Assembly (NCBI GenBank): GCA_949948985.1
Contig: CATLIG010000012.1
Location: forward strand, 1-54,401
Origin: an uncultured Clostridia bacterium
GTDB taxonomy: Bacteria > Bacillota > Clostridia > Lachnospirales > CAG-274
Length of the DNA: 54,401 nucleotides
Reading direction: 5' to 3'
The number at the start of each line of letters is the position of its first letter. The first letter of the stretch is position 1. The position numbers and the translations under genes were made by a program. Shown one piece after another: positions 8,248 to 16,728 of the stretch. Under the pieces are notes generated by a model. That model had not been told where the DNA came from, made no database searches, and saw only the letters and a program-made list of their open reading frames with translations.

Positions 8248-9018
8248 TTAAGCATTTTTTTTATAAATAATATATAACCCTCTCAAAAGTAAATTTTCAT
8301 CATATATAATTTTCTTTTTACAGTGAGAAACAATAAGTTCTGAATTTCCTCCTGTAGCTATAACTGTTCCTGTAGCTTCAAGCTCTTCCTCAATCCGCTC
8401 CACCATTCCGTCAATCATAGCGGCGTTTCCATAAATCACACCACTTCTCATACACTCTACAGTATTTTTCCCTATAGCTTTTTTTGGTGCGGTAAGACTT
8501 ATTCCCGGAAGCTGAGCGGCGCTTTTTGAAATAGCGTCAAGAGATACTCTTATTCCTGGCATAATACAACCGCCTATATAATGCCTTTTCTCGTCAACAA
8601 CAGATATCGTGGTCGCCGTACCCATATCAATAATAATAACAGGAGGTTTAAATTTTTCAAGAGCCGACACGGCATTTACGACAAGGTCACTTCCAAGCTG
8701 CGCCGGATTATCCATTAAAATATTAAGACCTGTTTTCACTCCCGGACCCACAATAATAGGTTCAATTCCCGTAAGCTTTTTCACTCCCGAACTTACAGCG
8801 TTTAAAACAGGGGGGACAACTGATGATATAATGCATCCATCAATTTCTTCCGCTTTAAAATTGTAAAGTTCAATAATATTTTTAAATTGTATACCATACT
8901 GATCAGCTGTAAAACTTCTGTCTGTGGCTGTTCTTGCCGTAAATAATATTTTACCCTCCGTCTTTTCAATAACTCCCAGTACAATGTTTGTATTCCCGAT
9001 ATCAATAGCTAAAATCAT
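8248..9018 (-). CDS. coaX: Type III pantothenate kinase
   Basis: CoaX phosphorylates pantothenate in the first step of CoA synthesis and, unlike type I kinases, is not inhibited by CoA. The phosphate-binding motif D6-I-G-N-T10 opens the protein. D-M-G-T-A-T-T is near residues 130-136, and G-C-I-M-P-G and a C-terminal A-T-G-G-N segment complete the ASKHA-type fold. The length of 256 aa is typical. RBS GGAGG precedes the ATG at 9018. A long hairpin terminator follows directly. With the panE-like gene in the neighbourhood it fits CoA supply, but the two are not in one operon. Confidence 0.96.
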   Translation of the reverse strand: MILAIDIGNTNIVLGVIEKTEGKILFTARTATDRSFTADQYGIQFKNIIELYNFKAEEIDGCIISSVVPPVLNAVSSGVKKLTGIEPIIVGPGVKTGLNILMDNPAQLGSDLVVNAVSALEKFKPPVIIIDMGTATTISVVDEKRHYIGGCIMPGIRVSLDAISKSAAQLPGISLTAPKKAIGKNTVECMRSGVIYGNAAMIDGMVERIEEELEATGTVIATGGNSELIVSHCKKKIIYDENLLLRGLYIIYKKNA

Positions 9019-9048
9019 ATAAAAGTCCTCCGATATATTATACCTTAT

Positions 9049-9104
9049 CCAATATACCTGTTCAAAATCAATATCATTACTCTATCAATTTTGAACAGAT
9101 ATAT
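9049..9104. repeat. Family B type hairpin next to A4
   Basis: ATATACCTGTTCAAAAT pairs with ATTTTGAACAGATATAT around an unpaired 21-base loop. It directly abuts element A4 at 9105, in the coaX upstream region. Confidence 0.65.
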
Positions 9105-9260
9105 TATAGTCAATCAACTTAAAAATAAGTAAGTTCGGCAGCTAAAAATCCGTGTTGCCGTCGGTCGGCATAGGAAGTCGGCTATGCTCTCCCTCCGCCG
9201 CCTTGCAAAAATAATTTTTATCTTGCCTCCTTTTTCTCATTTTCAAGCTGATTGACTATA
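9105..9260. mobile_element. Family A MITE-like element, copy A4 (156 bp)
   Basis: The ends TATAGTCAATCAACTTAAAA and AGCTGATTGACTATA are intact and the core is near-consensus (CGTTGCCGTCGGTCGGCATA). It lies between coaX and the small membrane protein gene. Confidence 0.9.
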
Positions 9261-9271
9261 TTTCTCTGTAA

Positions 9272-9871
9272 TTATTCAAAATTACTGTTGGTATTTCTAA
9301 AAGATTGAATTTTCCATTGGTCATTTTCATCTCTGACAATATTATAGGATAAATAATACTTCAAGTTGCCGTTTTCAGAATTAGCGTTTGTACTTACCAC
9401 AACTCTTACGTCACACGTATTGAAAGACCTGTCATAAATAGGAGCTTTCGCCTCAAAATCAACAACATATACCTTATTTTGTTTAAGAAGCTCCACATCC
9501 GATTTCATTTTCTCAAGCTGAACCTCGAAAAGATTTTTTTCTGAAAGTTCTTTAGAAAAAAGCTTTCTCTGAATATGGAGTACATTAGCAAATACCTCGT
9601 CATTTTTTATCATATCACCGTAAAGCATTTTATAACACTTTCCGTAAAACTGCATAACCTCATCAGGAGTTTTAGGATAATTTTTTTCAAGGTCAGCACT
9701 TAAAATATCAGCATACAATACCTCCGCCGACCCTTTTTTCGTACTTTCAAAATCGCCGTGCAGGGTGTCGCTGCCTGACTTCCATGAAACAGCCGCGAAA
9801 ATAACAATACATGTAATAACAATAAGTATAAATAAAAGCTTTATAATATTATTTTTCTTTTTAATAGCCAT
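9272..9871 (-). CDS. Small single-pass membrane-anchored protein, DUF6715-like
   Basis: A 199-aa protein with a short basic N-terminus (A-I-K-K-K-N-N), one membrane segment at about residues 10-28 and an extracellular domain of about 165 residues. The pattern D-L-E-K-N-Y-P-K-T-P-D-E-V-M-Q-F-Y resembles a Lachnospiraceae family I remember as DUF6715; no function is known. I chose the ATG at 9871 because GGGGGGTG lies just before it, not the upstream in-frame ATG at 9898. It sits downstream of engB with a 55-bp gap. Confidence 0.7.
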   Translation of the reverse strand: MAIKKKNNIIKLLFILIVITCIVIFAAVSWKSGSDTLHGDFESTKKGSAEVLYADILSADLEKNYPKTPDEVMQFYGKCYKMLYGDMIKNDEVFANVLHIQRKLFSKELSEKNLFEVQLEKMKSDVELLKQNKVYVVDFEAKAPIYDRSFNTCDVRVVVSTNANSENGNLKYYLSYNIVRDENDQWKIQSFRNTNSNFE

Positions 9872-9926
9872 AAAAGCACCCCCCTGAAATATTTGCATAA
9901 AGTTATTGTTATAGTAAAGGGTAAAT

Positions 9927-10529
9927 TTATTTATCTTTTACCATAAGTCCCGCAACTTCCTCAATAATTTTCCACAACTCATTCTTTCCGCTTTTGTTTT
10001 CACTTGAAAACGGAATTATAATATCTTCTTTTAAAAGACCAAGCGTTTTCATGATGACAGATATATGCTTATTTATCTGGCTTCTTTTAAGCTTATCGCT
10101 TTTCGTCGCTACGATTATTATTTTATGACCATAATGTTTAAGCCATTCATACATCATCTTATCATTTTCTCCCGGTTCGTGTCTTATATCTATTAATAAA
10201 ATAATGCCCCTTAAAAATTCTCTTTTAATAAGATAATTCTCAATCATCGCCCCCCATTTTTCCTTTTCGCTTTTTGATATCTTAGCGTATCCATAACCTG
10301 GCAGGTCTACAAACATAAGGGAATTTTCAACATTATAAAAATTAATAGTTCTTGTTTTTCCGGGACTTCCGCTTGTTCTTGCTAAAGACTTTCTGTTTAT
10401 CATAGCGTTTATAAGTGAAGATTTCCCCACATTTGACTTTCCTGCGAAAGCGATTTCCGGCAGTCCTCCATTGGGATACTGTTCTTTTTTTACCGCTACC
10501 GCCTCAAGACATACATTATTCACATTCAA
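9927..10529 (-). CDS. engB: Ribosome biogenesis GTPase EngB (YsxC/YihA)
   Basis: A Ras-like GTPase required for late 50S subunit assembly. G1 motif G30-K-S-N-V-G-K-S37, G3 D-L-P-G-Y-G at about 74-79, and G4 T-K-S-D near 142. The length of 200 aa is standard. The start is a TTG that overlaps the recD2 stop (TTGA), with AAAGGAGG placed for it, so translation is probably coupled to recD2. The usual partner lon is absent here. Confidence 0.95.
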   Translation of the reverse strand: MNVNNVCLEAVAVKKEQYPNGGLPEIAFAGKSNVGKSSLINAMINRKSLARTSGSPGKTRTINFYNVENSLMFVDLPGYGYAKISKSEKEKWGAMIENYLIKREFLRGIILLIDIRHEPGENDKMMYEWLKHYGHKIIIVATKSDKLKRSQINKHISVIMKTLGLLKEDIIIPFSSENKSGKNELWKIIEEVAGLMVKDK

Positions 10530-12784
10530 GATAAAGCAACCTCCTTTATTTCAATAATTCGTTTTTTAAGTCCCGTATATCTTTCAACTTGCCGATTATT
10601 GTCAATCATCTTATAAAGAATCTGAGGATTTCCCACAAGTACAGCAAGCTCTTTAGCTCTTGTGACAGCGGTATATATCAAATTTCTATTAAGGAGCATT
10701 TCAGGTCCTTGAAATATAGGTATCACAACTGCTCTGTACTCGCTTCCCTGAGATTTATGAATGGTAATAGCGTAAGACAACTCAAGCTCATCAAGTTGTG
10801 TAAAGTCATATTTAACAACTTTAGAATCGTCAAACACTACTTCCATATACTCATTGTCGTTGTCAATACGCTCAATCACGCCCTCATCACCATTAAAAAT
10901 TCCAACTCCCTCATCAATAAGACGTCTTTTTCCGTCAAAAATTTTCCACGTCATATCATAATTATTTTTTATCTGCATAACCTTGTCACCCTCTCGGAAA
11001 ACAATTTTGCGAAACTCTTTTTCAGACTTATAGGTATCTTTAGGATTTAACTTTTCTTGAAGAGAAGTATTAAGGCATATTGTTCCAAGAGATGATTTTC
11101 TCATAGGGGCAAGTATCTGAATATCCTTTCCGTCACATTTTAAATATCTGGGAAGTCTTGTTGTGACAAGCTCCAAAATAGTATTTGAAATATTTTCACT
11201 GTCAAATCTTTTCATAAAGAAAAAATCCTTTTCTTTTTCATTAATAACGGGATACTCTCCCTTATTTATTCTATGCGCGTTCATAACAATAGCGCTTTTT
11301 TCAGCTTGTCTGAAAACCTCGTTAAGCCTTACAACTTTAATACACTCACTGTTAATAATATCTTTAAGCACGTTTCCGGGACCGACTGATGGAAGCTGGT
11401 CAACATCTCCCACAAGAATAAGCCTTGTTCCATATGGTATTGCTTTAAGAAGATTATGCATTAATATAATATCAACCATAGAGCTTTCGTCCACAATAAC
11501 AACATCAGTTTCAATGGGATTATCCTCATCTTTATCAAAGCTTTGTTTTTTTCTGTCATCGGAAATAAAATTCACTCCTAAAAGCCTGTGAATAGTCTGC
11601 GCTTCAATTCCCGTTGTTTCGGTCATACGCTTTGCCGCTCTTCCCGTAGGAGCGGCGAGGCTTATCTCATATCCCTCGCCTTTCAATAGTTTTATAATAG
11701 TATTAATTGTTGTTGTCTTTCCCGTACCCGGACCTCCCGTAATAACAAGCACACCGTTTTTCATAGCCTCCGAAACGGCGGTTCTTTGATTATCGGCAAG
11801 ATGTATATTGTTTATCATTTCAAAATTATCAATTTCTTTTTCATAATCTTCATTTTGAGATACTTTTGCAAGAGAAAGCTCAACAAGCTTTTTAGCAACA
11901 TAATTTTCTGAATAGAAAAAAGAATTTAAAAAAACAATTTTTCCTTTTTCCTCATCATTTTCCACCCAAAGCTGTTTTGTAATATTAAGCTGTAAAATTG
12001 TATTCTCAATATTTTCCTTAGCCACAAGCAAAAGCTCCGACGCTTTTTCCACAAGAATATCTATAGGAAGGTAAACATTTCCGTTAGCCGCCTCTTTGTT
12101 AAGTACAAACTTTACTCCTGATTCAATTCTAAACGGCGACTCTTTAGCTATACCTGCTTTTTCGGCAATAGAATCAGACATTTTAAATCCTATTCCAAAA
12201 ATCTCATCAGCAAGAACATAAGGATTTTTTTGAATAACAGTTAGAGTATTTTCTTTAAATCTTTTATAAATTTTAAGGGAATATACAGGACTTATTCCAT
12301 AATCCTGTAAAAACAGCATAGCCCGTCTAAGTTCCGCCTGTTCATGAAACATCTCTCCGATAGAAATAGCTTTATCTCTGCTTATGCCTCTTATAGCCGT
12401 AAGTTTTTCCGGTTCATTTTCAATAATATCAAGGGTATCAGCTCCAAACTTGGAAACAATTTTATTAGCAATTTTCGGTCCTATTCCTTTAATTACACCA
12501 GACGCCAAATATCTTTCAATTCCTTTTTCCGTTGTCGGAATTGTTTTTTCATAGACAAGTACGCTTAATTGTCTGCCATAAGCGGGATGTACGACAAAAG
12601 AGCCTGTAACTTTAATATTTTCACCCTCGTTAATTCCCGGAATTGTTCCGACACAGGCAATATCATCGTCATTGTCACTATTTTCATTATATATCGTTTC
12701 AAGTGTAAAAACGGTATAACCATTTTCAGAATTATGAAAAACAATATTACTAACAATTCCCTCAATAATAACCTGCTCATCCAT
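10526..12784 (-). CDS. recD2: ATP-dependent DNA helicase RecD2
   Basis: A superfamily 1B 5'-3' helicase of the RecD-like class found without RecBC, linked to replication-fork and mismatch repair. The N-terminal OB-like and helix-hairpin-helix part (I-K-G-I-G-P-K-I-A and I-R-G-I-S) spans about residues 90-145. The Walker A motif G-G-P-G-T-G-K-T-T is near 350, with V-D-E-S-S-M and V-G-D-V-D-Q-L-P-S-V-G in motifs II and III. A C-terminal UvrD-like part contains T-I-H-K-S-Q-G-S-E. At 752 aa it is full length. RBS AAGGTGAT precedes the ATG at 12784. Confidence 0.96.
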   Translation of the reverse strand: MDEQVIIEGIVSNIVFHNSENGYTVFTLETIYNENSDNDDDIACVGTIPGINEGENIKVTGSFVVHPAYGRQLSVLVYEKTIPTTEKGIERYLASGVIKGIGPKIANKIVSKFGADTLDIIENEPEKLTAIRGISRDKAISIGEMFHEQAELRRAMLFLQDYGISPVYSLKIYKRFKENTLTVIQKNPYVLADEIFGIGFKMSDSIAEKAGIAKESPFRIESGVKFVLNKEAANGNVYLPIDILVEKASELLLVAKENIENTILQLNITKQLWVENDEEKGKIVFLNSFFYSENYVAKKLVELSLAKVSQNEDYEKEIDNFEMINNIHLADNQRTAVSEAMKNGVLVITGGPGTGKTTTINTIIKLLKGEGYEISLAAPTGRAAKRMTETTGIEAQTIHRLLGVNFISDDRKKQSFDKDEDNPIETDVVIVDESSMVDIILMHNLLKAIPYGTRLILVGDVDQLPSVGPGNVLKDIINSECIKVVRLNEVFRQAEKSAIVMNAHRINKGEYPVINEKEKDFFFMKRFDSENISNTILELVTTRLPRYLKCDGKDIQILAPMRKSSLGTICLNTSLQEKLNPKDTYKSEKEFRKIVFREGDKVMQIKNNYDMTWKIFDGKRRLIDEGVGIFNGDEGVIERIDNDNEYMEVVFDDSKVVKYDFTQLDELELSYAITIHKSQGSEYRAVVIPIFQGPEMLLNRNLIYTAVTRAKELAVLVGNPQILYKMIDNNRQVERYTGLKKRIIEIKEVALS

Positions 12785-12803
12785 TAAATCACCTTATACT
12801 TTA

Positions 12804-12914
12804 CTATATTGAAACAATAAAAGAATAAATATATAATATTTGATAAAACTCAATATATCAAGAAATTATTTTATTGTTTCTCTCCAAAAATTTTGATAAT
12901 TTCCATAAACTATA
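12804..12914. repeat. Family C dispersed repeat, copy C2
   Basis: ACTATATTGAAACAATAAAA ... AATATTTGATAAAACTCAAT ... TTATTTTATTGTTTCTCTCC ... CCAAAAATTTTGATAATT follow the family order. It fills the gap upstream of recD2. Confidence 0.7.
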
Positions 12915-13024
12915 GTAAACGGCAAATTTATTTGTCATTTGCTATAACCATAAAATACAGCTTTATAATTTATAATATTTTGTTTAATTATTTTATATTT
13001 TGGAAAATTAAATTTTTATAGTCA

Positions 13025-14086
13025 TCAACCTATAATTTTTTCTATTCCGTCATATACGGCGTATGCCGCCTTATCAGAAAATTTATTTTCATCAAATTCA
13101 TCGTTGTAGCCAAATTCAAGAAATATCGAAAAAGCCTTTAAATCTTTGTTTTCCTGATTGTCTTTACTAATAATATCTATTTTTTTAATCTCCAGATATT
13201 TTTCGCAGGATTTTTTTAGAATCTCCGAGCAGTATCTTCCTGAAAACTTAAATTTATCACTGTCATCGTCGTCAATATACGTTATACGAGTTTTGTCTGA
13301 AAAGTCATAACTGCTTTCACAGCATAAATGTATAGATAAAAATAAATCAGCGTATTGATTAGCAAAGAAAACCCTCTTCTCATCTTTTAAATAATCGTCT
13401 GAATTTCTTGTAAGATATACCTTAACCTTATCAGATCCTGAAAACATATTTTCAATCTTTTTGCATATTTTAAGATTAACGTCTTTTTCCATACATTTAA
13501 TACCGTTTACCCCAAAATCCATTCCGCCGTGTCCCGGGTCAATTACAATAATATTGTCATATACGTCCTTAGGTTCTTTAAATGTGACAACCATTTCATT
13601 ATTATTGTTTTTAAAGGTTTCCACAGCAAAAATGTCTTTTTCTTCTATATTTAAAACAGTTTCTCCTCTGTCATTTTCCAATACCTCAAGAGAATCAATA
13701 AATTCATCTTTAAATTCAAATTTCTTTTTTTCAAAACAATCTTCGTAGTTATCTTTAAAATTAATCTGATACCCATATGAGTAATAGTTATCAGTAAGAA
13801 AAATATCATCAAAATCTATATTTACAGACTCAGACTTTCTGATAATTATTTCACCGTTTCCTTTAAAATCAATCTCTATCTTTTTGGGTTCAAATGTTCT
13901 TGAATAGTCATTCATATCACATTCTTTAAAAAAAATTCCCGTATTGCTGTATACAACGATAAAACTTACGGAAGAAATCATAAAGCATATAATAATAACA
14001 GCAAAGAATACCGTAAAAAAAGGTTTTCGGCTATCCCATAAGAAATATAACAATTTTGCTTTTAATTTATTAAAAAATTTTTTCAA
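13025..14086 (-). CDS. Membrane-anchored N-acetylmuramoyl-L-alanine amidase (Amidase_3)
   Basis: A zinc hydrolase that cuts the bond between N-acetylmuramic acid and the stem peptide. One membrane segment spans about residues 22-44, then about 130 residues of unassigned sequence. The catalytic domain starts at I-V-I-D-P-G-H-G-G near residue 177; its zinc ligands are that His, the Glu in C-M-E-K-D-V-N, and the His in L-S-I-H-L. The late L-E-F-G-Y-N segment supplies the catalytic Glu. The start codon is TTG at 14086 with RBS AAGGAGA. It follows hpt by 24 bp, in the place where ftsH usually follows tilS-hpt. Its target may be sporulation or vegetative peptidoglycan. Confidence 0.9.
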   Translation of the reverse strand: MKKFFNKLKAKLLYFLWDSRKPFFTVFFAVIIICFMISSVSFIVVYSNTGIFFKECDMNDYSRTFEPKKIEIDFKGNGEIIIRKSESVNIDFDDIFLTDNYYSYGYQINFKDNYEDCFEKKKFEFKDEFIDSLEVLENDRGETVLNIEEKDIFAVETFKNNNNEMVVTFKEPKDVYDNIIVIDPGHGGMDFGVNGIKCMEKDVNLKICKKIENMFSGSDKVKVYLTRNSDDYLKDEKRVFFANQYADLFLSIHLCCESSYDFSDKTRITYIDDDDSDKFKFSGRYCSEILKKSCEKYLEIKKIDIISKDNQENKDLKAFSIFLEFGYNDEFDENKFSDKAAYAVYDGIEKIIG

Positions 14087-14110
14087 TCAGAAGTCTCCTT
14101 AAAAAATAAA

Positions 14111-14629
14111 TTATTCAATCACGGCTATGTATGGTAAATTTCTGTACCTTTCAGCATAATCAAGACCGTATCCCACAATAAATTTATCCGGTATTGTAAA
14201 CCCTGTGTAATCAACCTTTATATCAAAAACTCTTCTTTCAGGCTTGTCCAAAAGCGTGCATATTTTAATAGATGCCGGCTTTTTTTCTTTAAGATAGCGG
14301 CATAAATAATTAAGCGTTCTTCCAGAATCAATAATATCCTCAACAATAATAATATTTTTGCCTTCTATAGGATTTTGAAGGTCTTTGTTGATTTTAATGT
14401 TACCGCTTGACGACATATTATTTCCATAGCTTGAAACCTCCATAAAATCAAACTCAATATTTGAATTTATTTTTTTCGCCAAATCCACCATAAACATAAT
14501 GCCGCCTTTTAAAATACAGATAAATGAAATATCTTCTCCATTGTAATCTTTAGAAATCCGGTCCGCTATTTCAGAAACTCTTTTTTGTATTTCCTCTTCA
14601 GAAATAATTACATTAATATTTTCTTTCAT
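14111..14629 (-). CDS. hpt: Hypoxanthine phosphoribosyltransferase
   Basis: Purine salvage enzyme making IMP or GMP from base and PRPP. The PRPP-binding motif V-E-D-I-I-D-S-G-R-T lies at about residues 95-104, and the K-G-G loop (L-K-G-G-I-M-F) near residue 41. The length is 172 aa. Its ATG overlaps the tilS stop as ATGA, the usual translational coupling of the tilS-hpt pair. Confidence 0.95.
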   Translation of the reverse strand: MKENINVIISEEEIQKRVSEIADRISKDYNGEDISFICILKGGIMFMVDLAKKINSNIEFDFMEVSSYGNNMSSSGNIKINKDLQNPIEGKNIIIVEDIIDSGRTLNYLCRYLKEKKPASIKICTLLDKPERRVFDIKVDYTGFTIPDKFIVGYGLDYAERYRNLPYIAVIE

Positions 14630-16053
14630 AAAGTATCAGTCCTCCAAAAATATATATTAATTTTTTTACCTTCTTCTTCATAGTACTTGTATATGTCGGA
14701 AACATATATGCCCACAGCCGATATAACATTTTCATCATCACAGACAATAAGTATTTTTTTTCTTTCAGAAGCATTTATTTTTTTTTCGGAAAAAATATTT
14801 TTAAGCTTTTTGTTTCCAACATTTCTTACAAATATTTTATCTCCCTGCACTCGTGTTCTTATTCTGACGTTTCCTCTGATTTTACTTTTATTTATACAAA
14901 TAGAAACATACGGACTCTTATTGAAAAATTCACAGTAGTCCTTTTCTGACAAAACAACCGTATAACCTGTTTCATCTATTCTTATAATTTTATTATACAT
15001 TAACACACAGTCAAAATACAAGGGGTCTTTCCTATAAAAAGAATTTTTTCCGTCATTTTTTGAAATAATAAGATGTCCGTATTTTTTTTCGGCATAAATA
15101 CCCGACGGTAAAGATATATTTTTACCTGTCACATTTTCAGAAAGTTTTAATACCATATTTGTGTGATTATAGGAAATATCTTTTAAATCTTCTAAAAAAA
15201 ATCTACATGCTTTTCTTATAACCCTTCTTTTGATAACATCGTCAAATATCTTAAACTTTTCAGTATCAATAACAACCGCTTTGCTAAAATCACTATCGCA
15301 AAAAGCACATTCGTAAAAAGCTTTTTCAGCCAGTTTTTCAAGAAATTCCTCTTCCTCAGAAATTACTCCGGCATTTTTTGACAGGGTCGAAATAATATTT
15401 TTATTAAGATTTTCAGAAATCCATGGAAACAGTTTAAGACGAATTTTATTTCTTGTATAAATATCCATTGTATTTGTGATATCCGTTCTAAAATCAAGAT
15501 TATTTTCTTCGCAGTAATTTTCAATCTCGTATCTTTCACAGTTTATAAGCGGTCTTATAATATTTTTTCTTACAGGAGGTATTCCGCATAGACCTTTTAT
15601 TCCCGTACCTCTTATAAATCTCATAATTATTGTCTCAGCATTGTCATTTTTATTATGTGCCACGGCTATTTTAGCGTTTTTAAATTTTCCGCATACCTCA
15701 TAAAAACATTTATATCTAAAAATTCTTCCAGCTTCTTCTTCCGATGAGGAAAATTCTTTTGCATCTTTTTTTATATCAATAAAAAAGCTAAAAAAATCAA
15801 CTTTCATATTTTCGCAAAGTTTTTGAACATATTCTTGGTCGTCATCAGAATCCTTTCCTCTAATACCGTGATTAATATGTACAACAGCTATTTTCAAATT
15901 AAAAATTCCTGAAAGTCTTTTAATAATATGTAAAAGGCAGACCGAATCTGCCCCTCCAGAAACACCGACAATAATAACATCATTTTTCTCAATCATACTG
16001 AACGAATTAATGGTTTTTAATACTTTATTAAACACAAAATCAATCCTATCCAA
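14626..16053 (-). CDS. tilS: tRNA(Ile)-lysidine synthetase TilS
   Basis: Modifies C34 of tRNA-Ile(CAU) to lysidine so that it reads AUA. The PP-loop S32-G-G-A-D-S37 is followed by H-I-N-H-G-I-R-G and the A-H-N-K-N-D-N-A-E-T segment, and a TilS C-terminal domain is present. It is 475 aa long. The frame begins with TTG at 16053, overlapping the stop of the upstream small gene by 8 bp; the RBS there is weak, so the exact start is uncertain. Cotranscribed with hpt and the amidase. Confidence 0.94.
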   Translation of the reverse strand: MDRIDFVFNKVLKTINSFSMIEKNDVIIVGVSGGADSVCLLHIIKRLSGIFNLKIAVVHINHGIRGKDSDDDQEYVQKLCENMKVDFFSFFIDIKKDAKEFSSSEEEAGRIFRYKCFYEVCGKFKNAKIAVAHNKNDNAETIIMRFIRGTGIKGLCGIPPVRKNIIRPLINCERYEIENYCEENNLDFRTDITNTMDIYTRNKIRLKLFPWISENLNKNIISTLSKNAGVISEEEEFLEKLAEKAFYECAFCDSDFSKAVVIDTEKFKIFDDVIKRRVIRKACRFFLEDLKDISYNHTNMVLKLSENVTGKNISLPSGIYAEKKYGHLIISKNDGKNSFYRKDPLYFDCVLMYNKIIRIDETGYTVVLSEKDYCEFFNKSPYVSICINKSKIRGNVRIRTRVQGDKIFVRNVGNKKLKNIFSEKKINASERKKILIVCDDENVISAVGIYVSDIYKYYEEEGKKINIYFWRTDTL

Positions 16054-16384
16054 AATAATATAAAATAAGTCCTATTAAAATACAAGATAAAATTATTGAT
16101 ATATTAAGAATTTTATCACATTTCTTTTTTTTTGAGCTTTTTTCAGAATAAGAGTCAGATGATTTTTTAGATGCATATGCCGTATTATTTTTTGAGTATA
16201 CAGAGTTTAAATTACTTTTGGGATATTTTTTAAGCATATATGAATTAATAATTTTTTCAGCTTCCTCAACAAAATTTTTAGGCATATCCTTTCTTTGCTC
16301 CTTATCTTTGAGAATAAATATAGCTTGTTCAAACCATCTTGACTTTCCGCCTTTTATAAGAATAACTTTTTTGTCCTCGTTCAT
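16046..16384 (-). CDS. Small tail-anchored membrane protein of unknown function
   Basis: A 112-aa protein. The soluble charged N-terminal half contains W-F-E-Q-A-I-F-I-L-K-D, then comes a Ser/Lys-rich stretch and one C-terminal membrane segment at about residues 90-110. The ATG at 16384 with RBS GGAGG is chosen over an in-frame ATG at 16414 that lacks one. It is first in the tilS-hpt-amidase operon. The W-F-E-Q-A-I-F pattern is seen in small proteins beside septum genes such as divIC in Clostridia, but I cannot assign a function. Confidence 0.7.
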   Translation of the reverse strand: MNEDKKVILIKGGKSRWFEQAIFILKDKEQRKDMPKNFVEEAEKIINSYMLKKYPKSNLNSVYSKNNTAYASKKSSDSYSEKSSKKKKCDKILNISIILSCILIGLILYYFG

Positions 16385-16528
16385 AAAAATCCTCCGGAAA
16401 TTAATAATAATCACTGTATATATAGGAAAGTATAACCAACAACAAAAAAACTATTCCAAATTTAATACCACCGCGACAGTCAAAAAATAATTTCGTAAAA
16501 TCTTTATTTTTTATTTAATTCCCTTTTG

Positions 16529-16567
16529 TGGAATATGCCCCTTGAATATAATTCAAAGGGCATATAT
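16529..16567. repeat. Intergenic hairpin
   Basis: ATATGCCCCTTGAA pairs with TTCAAAGGGCATAT with one bulge. There is no T-run on either side, so I do not call it a terminator. It lies in the 344-bp gap upstream of the tilS operon. Confidence 0.55.
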
Positions 16568-16605
16568 CATATACGTTGTGCAATCTGTAAAGCTTTCATT
16601 ACATA

Positions 16606-16700
16606 CTAATAAAAGAATAAACAGATAATATTTAATAAACCCTGATACATCAAGGACTTCTTCTATTGTTTCACAATAAAAATTTTGCAAATCGCTATAG
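16606..16700. repeat. Family C dispersed repeat, copy C3
   Basis: TAATAAAAGAATAAACAG ... ATATTTAATAAACCCTGATA ... TTCTATTGTTTCACAATAAA ... TTTTGCAAATCGCTATAG. The right end retains the family terminus. Confidence 0.7.
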
Positions 16701-16728
16701 ACCTCTTTAATAAATAAAAATTAAACAT

